This document shows, in pieces, positions 17,396 through 26,500 of a DNA stretch of 64,000 bases (the stretch's first letter is position 1; the number at the start of each line of letters is the position of its first letter). The DNA lies in the NCBI GenBank assembly GCA_050951095.1, contig JBMNIQ010000005.1, forward strand, positions 372,001-436,000. The letters run 5' to 3'. The position numbers and the translations under genes were made by a program. This stretch comes from UMGS1519 sp050951095 (GTDB lineage Bacteria > Actinomycetota > Coriobacteriia > Coriobacteriales > Eggerthellaceae). The notes beneath the pieces are model-generated. The model had not been told where the DNA came from. It saw only the letters and a program-made list of their open reading frames with translations, and searched no databases.

Positions 17396-18322
17396 ATGGT
17401 CTCATCGGTGCCGGCCTGGTGCATGGTCGCATTCGGGCTTCTGCTCATCTACGATTGCGGGTTGCAGGTCTACCGCGTGGGACCGAGCGCCCGCAATCTT
17501 TCGTTAGCGGGCTTGGGCATCGTCATCGGCGGCATGTGGCTGCCGACGGCCGTCGGGGCGGCGGTGCCCGGTCCCGTGCAGCTGTTCCTGACGGTTTCCG
17601 CCGTGCTGTTCCTTGCAGGGTTCTGCATCTACCTGATTGCCACGTGGCGCTGCGCGCATCTCAGGCCGCGCGGGCCGTGGACGTATACGGTCGTGCTCGG
17701 TGCCGGGTTGAGGCAGGGCCGCTATCCCTCGCCGCTTCTGCGCAGCCGGCTGGAGGTGGGCCGCCTTTGGTGGCATCTGCCGCTGGAAGGATTCGCTTCG
17801 CTGGATTTGGACGGCCTGACGCGCACGGCCGCGATGAGCGTGCTGCCGCACCGTCCGCAGCCCGTCATTCCCGCTGAAGGGGTGGCAGAGGCCGAACGGA
17901 CGCGCTATCTGGTGGTGTGCGGCGGGCAGGGGCCCGATGAGCTGGTGCCGGAAGCGCATGCCATGCGCGACTACCTGACCGGGCGCGGCGTTCCCGCGGA
18001 TCGCATCCTTGTAGAGGATGCCTCGAGGACGACGGCCGAGAACCTTGAGAACGCGCAGCGGCTGATGACGTCTCAGACCGCAGCCGACGGCGGATCGTCG
18101 GCTGGCTGCATCGTCGTCACGAGCGAGTTCCATGCGGTGCGCACGTGGCTGTGGGCGCACCGCGCCGGCCTGGATTGCCGCGGCGTCGTGGGCAAGCCCA
18201 CGCGCCCGTATTACCTGGTCGGGTCTTTGGCGCGGGATTACCTTGCGCTGTTGAAGGGCTATGCGGTGCCGATAGCGGCCGTTGCGGCGGCGCTGGCGGT
18301 TGCGTGCGCCCTGTTCGCCTAG
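17396..18322 (+). CDS. YdcF/SanA-like DUF218 membrane protein
   Basis: The 308-residue protein has about three hydrophobic segments in the first 90 residues and one at the C-terminus (VPIAAVAAALAVACALF). In between is a DUF218 domain: VVLGAGLRQGRYPSPLLRSR near 102-121, LVVCGGQG near 181, EAHAMRDYL near 193, and DASRTTAENLENA near 212. DUF218 members such as ElyC and SanA affect cell-envelope metabolism in E. coli; a similar role here is inference. It starts 15 nt after fmt without a strong ribosome site and converges on the next gene with a 22-nt gap. Confidence 0.8.
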   Translation: MVSSVPAWCMVAFGLLLIYDCGLQVYRVGPSARNLSLAGLGIVIGGMWLPTAVGAAVPGPVQLFLTVSAVLFLAGFCIYLIATWRCAHLRPRGPWTYTVVLGAGLRQGRYPSPLLRSRLEVGRLWWHLPLEGFASLDLDGLTRTAAMSVLPHRPQPVIPAEGVAEAERTRYLVVCGGQGPDELVPEAHAMRDYLTGRGVPADRILVEDASRTTAENLENAQRLMTSQTAADGGSSAGCIVVTSEFHAVRTWLWAHRAGLDCRGVVGKPTRPYYLVGSLARDYLALLKGYAVPIAAVAAALAVACALFA

Positions 18323-18344
18323 CGAAAGCGGGGACGGACGGGAA

Positions 18345-19259
18345 TCAGCGTTCGGCGACGGCGTACTTCTCGCCGTTCTCCTGCACCACGCTCACGCCCT
18401 TGACGCTGGCGACGAGTTTGAAGAATTGCGAGTACCCCAGGTCCTTCAACTTGAAGTTCGGGAAGTGCTCGTAGACCTTGTTCGACAGCTGGTTGATGGT
18501 GTAGTGCCCGTCGTGGTTGCGGACGCAGTCCTTGATGAATTCCTCCACCTGGTTCTTCGTGGTCTGCGCCGTATGCGCGCTGATGGAGACCGTGACGGTG
18601 TTGTTGTCGCGCACCAGCTCGAAGCGCGGCATGTCCTCGATGAAGCGGGACAGGTAGCTGTATCCGTACGTGCGCACGTCGAAGTCGGGGTACTTCTTCG
18701 ACAGGCGGTCGCCCACCTCGGACAGCTGCGTGATGCGGCCGCGGTTCTCGTTGTCGCGGATGGTCTTCGCAATCACGTGCTCGATGCTCGTGAGCGAGAT
18801 GCCGCCCTGCGCCAGCTCGCCGGAGCTGGTCTTCAGGTTCTCCAGGTTCACGAAGCGCGTGCAGGCATTGCGGAATGCGCTGGGCGTCTTCTCCTCGCCC
18901 ATGCCGATGACCATCTTGCCGGATTCCGCCAATCGGCTGGCAAGGCGCGTGAAGTCGCTGTCGCTGGAAACGATGCAGAACACGTCCACGTCCTTGTTGT
19001 ACAGGATGTCCATGGCGTCGATGATGAGCGCGGAGTCCGTTGCGTTCTTGCCCGACACGTTCGCGAACTGCTGGACGGGGGAGATGGAGCGGTTCAGCAG
19101 CTCCTCGCGCCAGGAGCGCATCTCCGGGCGCGTCCAGTCGCCGTAGATTCTCTTGATGGTGGTGACGCCGATTTCCGTCAGCTCGTCCAGGATGCTGGTG
19201 ATGTAGCTTGCGGAGATGTTATCGCCGTCTATGAGCAGGGCTATCTTCAGATCTTCCAT
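18345..19259 (-). CDS. NYN (LabA/PIN-like) domain protein with two OST-HTH/LOTUS domains
   Basis: From the ATG at 19259 (AAGGAACC upstream) it encodes 304 residues. Residues 1-140 form a NYN nuclease domain: IALLIDGDNIS with the first acidic pair, the SGKNATDSALIIDAMDIL helix, and CIVSSDSDFTRLA with the second Asp cluster. These acidic residues fit a metal-dependent RNase. Two C-terminal repeats (about 170-225 and 245-300, each with a G-Y/F-S-x-F core such as YGYSYLSRF and LGYSQFFKL) look like OST-HTH/LOTUS RNA-binding domains. Likely a small RNA-processing or regulatory nuclease; targets unknown. It is transcribed alone. Confidence 0.85.
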   Translation of the reverse strand: MEDLKIALLIDGDNISASYITSILDELTEIGVTTIKRIYGDWTRPEMRSWREELLNRSISPVQQFANVSGKNATDSALIIDAMDILYNKDVDVFCIVSSDSDFTRLASRLAESGKMVIGMGEEKTPSAFRNACTRFVNLENLKTSSGELAQGGISLTSIEHVIAKTIRDNENRGRITQLSEVGDRLSKKYPDFDVRTYGYSYLSRFIEDMPRFELVRDNNTVTVSISAHTAQTTKNQVEEFIKDCVRNHDGHYTINQLSNKVYEHFPNFKLKDLGYSQFFKLVASVKGVSVVQENGEKYAVAER

Positions 19260-19414
19260 ATATGCGGGTTCCTTTGGAAAGGGTGGTACGTAAGTTTGTA
19301 ACTGCCCAATTATAGGCGAAATCAACAGCCGGGCGAATGTCCGGGCGCGTAATGCCACAGGGAAAGCAGGGCGGAGTAAAATAGCGGGGAACAGAGAAAA
19401 GCGAAGGAGCAATC

Positions 19415-20263
19415 ATGGGCGTTATCGCAGGGTTCGCCGTGCCGCATCCGCCGCTCATCATTCCGGCGGTCGGCGGAGGCGAGGAAAAGAAGATTCAGAA
19501 GACGATCGATGCGTATTACGAGGTCGCGAATCGCATCAAACAGCTGGCACCGGACGTGCTGGTGGTATCCAGCCCGCATGCACCGCTGTTCCGCGATGGA
19601 TTCCACGTTGCCGTGGACCGCGAGTTCTCCGGCTCCCTGGCGGATTTCCAGGCGCCGCAAGAGCGGGTCTCCGTCGAAGGCGATACGGAATTCGCCCGCG
19701 CCATCATCGACGCTGCCGCCGAGGCGGATATTCCCGCCGGGCCGTATGGCGGGCGCAACCTTCCGCTGGACCACGCTTCGTTCATACCGCTGTGGTTCCT
19801 GCAGCAGGTGGGCTTCAGCGCCCCGATAGTGCTGATGGGGTTCTCGGGATTCCCGTTCAACGTGCATTACCGCTTCGGCCGCATCATCGCGTCCGTTGCG
19901 GACAAGCTGGATCGCCGTGCCGTATGGGTGGCAAGCGGCGATTTGTCGCATAAGCAGAAAACGGACGGCCCTTACGGCTATGTGCCCGAAGGCCCGGAAT
20001 TCGACCGCCAGATCTGCGAGATATTCGCCAGCGGGGAATTGGACCGTATGGCGGACTTCGACGAATCGTTCACGGACGCGGCGGCGGAATGCGGCCTGCG
20101 GTCGTTCATGCTCATGGCCGGCGCGCTGCAGGGAAAGCCGTTGGACGCGGAGCTGCTGAGCCATCAGGCCACGTTCGGCGTGGGCTACGGCGTGGCGTCG
20201 TTCATCGTAAGGGCGCAGGCGCACGGAGCGTCTGAAACGCAGGCGGAAGGAGGCAGGGCATGA
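19415..20263 (+). CDS. AmmeMemoRadiSam system: class III extradiol dioxygenase-like (MEMO/LigB) protein
   Basis: The 282-residue protein belongs to the LigB/MEMO fold: GVIAGFAVPHPPLIIPAVGG at the N-terminus, VVSSPHAPLFRD near 50, LDHASFIPLWFL near 118, and ASGDLSHKQKTDG near 170 retain the His-rich active-site layout. In many bacteria it is fused to the AMMECR1 domain that here follows as a separate gene with a 4-nt ATGA overlap. The AmmeMemoRadiSam triad is widely conserved, but its reaction is unknown. The ATG at 19415 is preceded by GCGAAGGAGCA. Confidence 0.85.
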   Translation: MGVIAGFAVPHPPLIIPAVGGGEEKKIQKTIDAYYEVANRIKQLAPDVLVVSSPHAPLFRDGFHVAVDREFSGSLADFQAPQERVSVEGDTEFARAIIDAAAEADIPAGPYGGRNLPLDHASFIPLWFLQQVGFSAPIVLMGFSGFPFNVHYRFGRIIASVADKLDRRAVWVASGDLSHKQKTDGPYGYVPEGPEFDRQICEIFASGELDRMADFDESFTDAAAECGLRSFMLMAGALQGKPLDAELLSHQATFGVGYGVASFIVRAQAHGASETQAEGGRA

Positions 20264-20835
20264 GATGGCCGAATGAATGGAAACCCGCGGGGGACAAGGC
20301 GTTGAGTCCGTTCGATACGGCATTGGACCCGTATGTCGCGTTGGCGCGCTACAGCTTCGTGAACTATACGCGCCTGCATGTGCATGTCGATATCCCGGAC
20401 AACGTGTCGCTGCCGGACGAGATGCTGCAGCGGCGTGCCGGCACGTTCGTCTCGCTGCACAAGAACGGCGATTTGCGCGGGTGCATCGGCACGATTGCGC
20501 CCACGGAGCCGAACATCGCCCAGGAGATCATCTCGAACGCCATCTCCGCATGCAGCCGCGACCCGCGGTTCCCGGAGGTGCAGGAATCCGAGCTGCCCGA
20601 GATCGTCTGCAGCGTGGACGTGCTGGGCGAAACGGAGCCGTGCACGTTCGACGATCTGGACCCGCGGCGGTACGGCGTCCTAGTCACGAACGGTTGGCGG
20701 CGCGGCTTGCTGCTGCCGAATCTGGACGGCGTCGACACGGCGGACATGCAGGTGGCCATTGCGCGGCGCAAGGCGGGTATCGGCAGGGACGAGCCCGTGG
20801 AGCTGGAGCGCTTCGAAGTGGTGCGTCATGAATGA
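20260..20835 (+). CDS. amrA: AmmeMemoRadiSam system: AMMECR1-domain protein
   Basis: The 191-residue product carries the AMMECR1 signature LRGCIGTIAP (about 68-77), preceded by GTFVSLHKNGD and followed by SACSRDPRFPEV and GLLLPNLDG, in family order. It overlaps the MEMO-like gene by 4 nt (ATGA) and the radical SAM gene by 8 nt, so the three are almost certainly co-translated. The biochemical role of AMMECR1 domains is not established. Confidence 0.88.
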   Translation: MRWPNEWKPAGDKALSPFDTALDPYVALARYSFVNYTRLHVHVDIPDNVSLPDEMLQRRAGTFVSLHKNGDLRGCIGTIAPTEPNIAQEIISNAISACSRDPRFPEVQESELPEIVCSVDVLGETEPCTFDDLDPRRYGVLVTNGWRRGLLLPNLDGVDTADMQVAIARRKAGIGRDEPVELERFEVVRHE

Positions 20836-21742
20836 GTGCGGCTGCACATGCTTTCCGGCGATTCGGAAGCCGCCGGACATGCAGAGGCAGCGCGTCGAGG
20901 CACCGGCGGACAACATAGCCGTCTGCCCGATATGCCCGCATCATTGCCGCCTGCATGAAGGGCAGCTGGGGCTGTGCGGCGCGCGGCGTGCAGAAGACGG
21001 GGAAGTGGCATGCGAGAGCTACGGCGAGCTGACATCGCTGGCGCTGGACCCTATCGAGAAGAAGCCTCTTGCCCGGTTCCATCCGGGGACGAAGGTGCTG
21101 TCGCTGGGCAGTTACGGATGCAATCTACATTGCCCGTTCTGCCAGAACTACGAAATAGCCGCCGCCGGACCGGGCGACGTGCGTACGTATTACTGGACGC
21201 CCGAGGAGATCGTGTACAAGGCGAAGGCCCTGCGGTCGAAAGACTGCATAGGCGTCGCCTACACGTACAACGAGCCGTGCGTATCGTACGAATTCGTGTG
21301 CGATACGGCCATGCTCGCCCGTCGGCACGGTCTGACGAACGTGCTGGTGTCGAATGGCATGATCTGCCCGGCCCCGCTTTCGCAGCTGCTGCCGTACCTG
21401 GATGCGGCGAACATCGATCTCAAGGGCGGCACGCAGGAGTTCTACGACCTTGTGGGCGGCGATCTGGCCACCGTGCAGAACACCATCCGCGCGCTGTCGC
21501 TGGCGGGCGTCCACGTGGAGGTTACGACGCTGGTCATACCGGGGCTGAACGACTCCCCGGCGCAGATCGGCCGCATGGCCGAGTGGATCGCGACGGTCGA
21601 CCCGCATATCGTCTACCATCTGACGCGGTTCTTCCCCTGCTACAAGATGGCCGATGCCGTTCCGACGCCGTTGCGCACGCTGCAGGAGGCGAAGGCTGCT
21701 GCGGACGGCTATCTGGAAACGGTGCTGCTGGGAAACGTATAG
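20828..21742 (+). CDS. amrS: AmmeMemoRadiSam system: radical SAM protein
   Basis: Iron-sulfur radical enzyme of 304 residues from ATG 20828. The radical SAM cluster motif CNLHCPFC (CxxxCxxC) lies near residue 98. Ahead of it, a second Cys set CPICPHHCRLHEGQLGLCGARR (about 36-57) matches the N-terminal part seen in the AmmeMemoRadiSam and PflA-like groups. AYTYNEPCVSYE and NIDLKGGTQEFY are conserved core motifs. It likely modifies a protein or peptide together with the two preceding gene products; the substrate is unknown. Confidence 0.88.
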   Translation: MNECGCTCFPAIRKPPDMQRQRVEAPADNIAVCPICPHHCRLHEGQLGLCGARRAEDGEVACESYGELTSLALDPIEKKPLARFHPGTKVLSLGSYGCNLHCPFCQNYEIAAAGPGDVRTYYWTPEEIVYKAKALRSKDCIGVAYTYNEPCVSYEFVCDTAMLARRHGLTNVLVSNGMICPAPLSQLLPYLDAANIDLKGGTQEFYDLVGGDLATVQNTIRALSLAGVHVEVTTLVIPGLNDSPAQIGRMAEWIATVDPHIVYHLTRFFPCYKMADAVPTPLRTLQEAKAAADGYLETVLLGNV

Positions 21743-21806
21743 CATCCGTCGGATAGGGCCGATATGTTCGGTCGGGGAATGTGCGGACCGTACATTTCGG
21801 GTACAT

Positions 21807-21845
21807 GCGGGCATCTGCATACGGTGCGGATGCCCGCTTGCTCAT
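21807..21845 (+). terminator. terminator of the AmmeMemoRadiSam operon
   Basis: A 9-bp stem (GCGGGCATC at 21807-21815 with GATGCCCGC at 21829-21837) and a 13-nt loop are followed by TTGCTCATTT. It lies 65 nt after the stop. Confidence 0.7.
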
Positions 21846-21991
21846 TTCATCCGTTTGCAATTCTGGTCATTTCCTAACGATACGCCCTGTTACGGGCGAA
21901 TGCTCTTGCCGAACGGCTATCATAGGACTCCGATATACGACCGTTGATTGCCGGCCATGCCTGCTTTGCGCGCCGGTTCCAAGGAGGCCCG

Positions 21992-23317
21992 ATGATTTAC
22001 AGCCGCGAGGAGATTCTGGCCGCTCGAGCGGAAATGCCCCAAGCGTGGAAGCGCACGGCCCGTTGGCGCATGGGTTCCGAGATAGACACGGTGAAGACGT
22101 CGGAGGCCGTCGGGCTGTCGAATGGCGGATTCGACTGGTCGTCGCAGACGGCGCTGGGTGCGTCGTTCGCCGACTTCGACCAGAAGGCGTTGAATTTCGC
22201 CCGCACCCAGCTGGAGCAGCGCCTGGGGGATAGGGCCGTCCGCCTTCGGGGGATGGATATGGAATCCCTGATGACGAAGATGGGCGCGATGGTGAACGGC
22301 GTGCCGACGCATGGCGCCCTGTTGCTGCTGGGCAAGGCGTCGTCCGATGCCCACATGGCCGGCCTGGCGCCGCGCATCGTGTTCACGCGTTACAACGAGA
22401 AGGGTCAGCCGCTCCAGAAGATCAACGTCCGCATGCCGTATGCCATGGGCATCCAGCGCCTGGTGGAGGGCATCTGCCAGACGGGCGATTACCCGGAAAC
22501 GGCCGTGCGGGAGCTGATCGTGAACGCCGTCGCGCACTGCGACTACCTGAAGCGCGAGAACATCGAGATCACGGATTTCGAGGGCCAGCTGACCGTGACG
22601 AACCCCGGTTCGTGGGGCAAGGGGACGCCGGTGGCCGCCCTGCGCAAGGATTACGACCCCACGCCCATGCGCAACGCCGCGCTGTGTCGCCTTATGGCGC
22701 AATGCAGCATCATGGATGCCATGGGCCTGGGCGTGCAGTTCACGCAGTCGTTCCTGCGGGGGGAGGGCCTTCCGCAGGTCTCGTACGACCTGGATGATGG
22801 CGAACGCGTCTCTGCCATGCTTCACGCATCGCATGAAGCCGCCGAGCACCCTCATCCGCTGCCGAAGGCCGCTTCCCATCCTGCTGCCGACCAGAAGGAC
22901 GGCCCTACGGACGAGCGGGCCGCAAATGCGGATTCTCCGGCTGCGGGCGATGCTGCTCCGTCCGGTGAGACCGAGCGTGCGGCAGACGGGCGCCCGGCAG
23001 CCGGCAATGCGCCCGATTCGGCGCCGGCGACGCCGGCGAAGCGCACGGCGGCGCATACGGCCCGGTCTTCTTCTCCGACGCGCTCCGCGGCATCGGGCTC
23101 CCGGTCGTCTGACGAGCTCAAGGAGCTTATCGTGGCCATTGTCGAGGAGGGCCATGGCATGACGCGTGCCGAAGTGGTCGAGGAGCTGAACGACCGCGGC
23201 GTCGACGGCGAGGGCGAACGGTTCGCCCGCCGCATCGGCCGCCTGCTGGATTCGCTGCACCGCACCGGCCGTATCCGCAAGGGAGTGCCGGATAACCGCC
23301 ACTGGTATTCCGCCTAG
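21992..23317 (+). CDS. AlbA_2/HATPase_c_4-type putative transcriptional regulator
   Basis: 441 residues from ATG 21992 behind AAGGAGG. The middle part has the GHKL-like ATPase motif of the RecG-like regulator family (YPETAVRELIVNAVAHCDY, about 170-188), a VTNPGSWGKGTPV turn near 206 and the MDAMGLGVQFTQSF helix near 243. The N-terminal 140 residues correspond to a divergent Schlafen/AlbA_2 domain. A low-complexity Ala/Pro/Ser/Asp linker (about 285-370) leads to a C-terminal winged-helix (residues 375-441). It appears monocistronic and convergent with the next gene; target genes unknown. Confidence 0.75.
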   Translation: MIYSREEILAARAEMPQAWKRTARWRMGSEIDTVKTSEAVGLSNGGFDWSSQTALGASFADFDQKALNFARTQLEQRLGDRAVRLRGMDMESLMTKMGAMVNGVPTHGALLLLGKASSDAHMAGLAPRIVFTRYNEKGQPLQKINVRMPYAMGIQRLVEGICQTGDYPETAVRELIVNAVAHCDYLKRENIEITDFEGQLTVTNPGSWGKGTPVAALRKDYDPTPMRNAALCRLMAQCSIMDAMGLGVQFTQSFLRGEGLPQVSYDLDDGERVSAMLHASHEAAEHPHPLPKAASHPAADQKDGPTDERAANADSPAAGDAAPSGETERAADGRPAAGNAPDSAPATPAKRTAAHTARSSSPTRSAASGSRSSDELKELIVAIVEEGHGMTRAEVVEELNDRGVDGEGERFARRIGRLLDSLHRTGRIRKGVPDNRHWYSA

Positions 23318-23446
23318 CGTGCAGTGCGCGCGGCCGGTCGTACGACGCTGACGCGCTGCAGCACGTGAAGCGCATGCATCCGCATCTTTCCGCTGCCGCG
23401 ACCGCTTCGCTCCGTCACGGTTTTTCCTTCATAAGCGGGAATGCAG

Positions 23447-23479
23447 AAACCCCCGGTATCTATGCGATACCGGGGGTTT
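23447..23479. terminator. bidirectional intrinsic terminator between convergent genes
   Basis: A 14-bp perfect stem (AAACCCCCGGTATC at 23447-23460 with its complement at 23466-23479) has a 5-nt loop. It lies between the + strand regulator ending at 23317 and the minus-strand repeat protein ending at 23552, so it can serve both strands. Confidence 0.85.
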
Positions 23480-23551
23480 CGTGGTTGGAGGGGCGGGGAA
23501 CGGCGCATCAAATGCGCGCTGCTTCCTGCTGCGGGACGGCGGGGCAGGGAA

Positions 23552-26500
23552 TCAGTTGTTGTTCGAATCGCTGCTCTCGGTCACGGCTGCAACGGCGCTG
23601 CTGCTTTGGCCGCTGTCGTTCGTGCCGCCGTTATCCGAGCTGTTCGAGTTCGAATCGGATTTGCCGTTGTCGTCGCTGTCGTTGATGCCATCCATCTCCA
23701 TGATGAACTTCACCTGGCCGTCCATATCCTTCGAGATACCGCTGTAGTTCTTGTAGTCCTTGCCGGCGGAGACCAGCGCGTCCACGCGGTCCGTAAGCCC
23801 CGACAAGTTGTCGTTGTAGTAGTCCAGCAGTTTCTTCACGGCCTGGTCGTCGAACTTCTTCAGGCCGTCGGACAGCTCGGCGGAGCCGCTTGCGGCCTTG
23901 TGCATGTTCGTCGCCAGCGTTGCCGCGCCGTCGGCTGCCGTGCCGCTGGCACTGAGCAGGGACGCCAGGCCGCCGCTCAGCGCGTTTGCGCCGTAGATCA
24001 GCGTGTTCTTCGTGGTCTTGTTGCCCAGCGCGTCCACGGCGCCCTGCAGGCCGGAGCTGGTGCGGCCATCGGCCATCTTGCCGCCGTACTTCATGGAGTA
24101 CAGTCCGTCGGATACCTGCTTCACGCCGCTCTTCAGCGCCTTCAGGCCCTTGTTCAGCGTGGAGTTCTTCTGCAGGCTCTTGCCGATGGAGGAGCCCAGC
24201 GTGGCGGCGCCGGCTTCGAGCTTGCCCAGGCCGGTTGCCAATGCGCCCGAACCGGCGTTCAGTTGTGCGGCGCCGTTGATGAGCGTGCCGCTGGTGTCCT
24301 TGTCGCCCAAGCCGCCGTCCACGCCGCTCTTCAGCGTGGAGATGCCGCTGTTCAGCTTATTCGACCCGGTCTGCAGCTGGTTCAAACCCTTGTTCAGGTC
24401 GGAGTCCGAGGCCGTGCTTGCCCCGATGCTCTCGCTCAACGTGGAGGCGCCGGTGCTGAGCGCGGTCAGGCCGGAGATGAGGCCGCCATTGCCGGAAAGG
24501 CCGGTGGACAGGTCGTTTGCAATACCGAGCAGCGTCGGATTGCTGCCTCCGGCAACCTGTGCAGTGTAGGAGTCGCCCGCCGCGCCGATTGCGCCGTCGA
24601 TGCTGCCCTTCAGGCTCTGCAGGCCTTTCGCCAGGTTATCGGAGCCGGTCTTCAGCTTCGCGATTCCGCTATCGAGCTGCGTCTTCTGGGACGCAACCGT
24701 ATCGGCTCCTTGCGAAAGGGCGCTGGCGACGGTATCGATTTGGGACGTGAGGCCGCCTGTGCCGACGACCTTTTCGATGGCGCCTTCGGCAGTCTTGATG
24801 TCGGTCTGGATCCGCGTGACGGCGGCCGAGTTGTCCGTTGCCTTCGAGGTCACGGTACCGTCCTGCTGCATGGTCGCAACCTGCTTCTTCAGGCTGGCCT
24901 TCTCATCGTCCGTCAGGTTCTTGTTCGCGTCGATGCTGCTGTTCAGCGCCTCGGCATCGCTGTTCACCTGGGCGGAATTATCGGAAGCCTCCGTATCCTT
25001 GATGTTGCCGGCCTGCGTCTGCGCGTCGGAAAGCGCGCTGTTCGCGGCCTTGCCGTAGCTGTCGATGCCGGAGCTGATCTGCTTCAAGCTGGAAGAAGCG
25101 CCTTTCAGCTGCTTCTCCAGCGAGTCGAGTCCGCTGTCGGCGCTGGTCTGCAGCTGCGTCAAGCCGGCGGAAAGGGCGTTCGCACCGCCCAGCAGCGTGG
25201 ACGACGACGTATCGTCGGAAGCGCCGATGCCCGCGTCGACTTTCGTCTCCAGCTGCGTCAGGCCCTGTATCAGTCCCGTGGTGCCGCTGGAGAGCTTCTC
25301 GGCACCCGCCTTCGCGGACGAGGCGCCGCTTGCCAGCTGGTCGGCGCCGTTCTTCGCCTTCGTCAGGTTGTCGGTCAGTTCCGTGCCCAGCTTGCCGATG
25401 CCGGCGGACAGCGCCGCCGAGCCTCCCAAGAGCCTATCCGGGTCGTTCGGCACGCCCACGCCCTGGTCGAATTGCGCCTTCAGCGCGGAGAGGCGGTCCT
25501 GCAGCTGCTTCGAACCCGTCTTAAGCTGCGTGGCGCCCGCCTTCGCGCTCTTCGCGCCGGCCGTCAGCTGGTTCGCACCGTTCTTCGCCTGCGTGAGGCT
25601 GCTCTTCAGCGAGGAGTCCAGCGTATTCAGGCCGCCGCCGATGGCGTTCGTGCCGCCCAGCAGCGTGCCATCCTTCGCCGTGTCGGACTTCGTGCCGATG
25701 GAATTCACGGCATCGATCAGGCCGGTGCTGGTGGACGTGCCGTTGCGCAGCTGCTGCAGGCCGGACAGCACCTGGTCGCTGCCGCTCGAGAGCTGCTTCG
25801 TGCCCGTCTTCGCGGCTTTCAGGCCGGTAGCCAGCGTGTCGCTGCCCGTGGCAAGCTTGTTCAGGCCGTCGAGCAGACTGTTCGAGCCGTCCATGAGCTG
25901 CTCCATGGCATCCTGCATCTCGTTCAGCTTATCGCCGATCTGGCTCGTATCCATCTTGTCCGTGTCAACGTCGTCGAACAGGTCGCTGGTCACGTACGTT
26001 GCGGAGCTGCTCAGCGTGAAGTCCGTGGCATCGGCCGTAACCTCCACGTACTCGGGGATGTTCAGATCCGCATCCTTCATGTCCAGGCTGTCCGACATGC
26101 CCGGCAGCGCATAGCCCACAACGGTGGTGCGGTCGCCGTCGTTCACCATCTTCGCGTTCGTTACCTTCACGTTCTTGAAGTTGTCGTTGTTCAATATGAC
26201 CGCGGTCATGGCAACGAACGGCGTATAGACGGAATAGCCGTTCTCCGTCACCTTCGAGTTGTTCGTGTAGTCGTAGCGGATCTTCACCTTGCCGGACTTG
26301 CCGGAAATCTGGTCGGGCGTGACCTTCTTGCCGTTCAGCCAGTACGTGGCCTTCACGTCCACGGGAAGCTTCTTCGTGGTCGAGCCCTGGTAGTAGATGT
26401 CATCGCCGTTCGCAGCCCACGTCAACTCGTTCTTCGAGCCGGTCGTATACGCCTGGTTGCCTTCCGTGTTCTGGATGTTCTTCAGATTCGACACGTCCGA

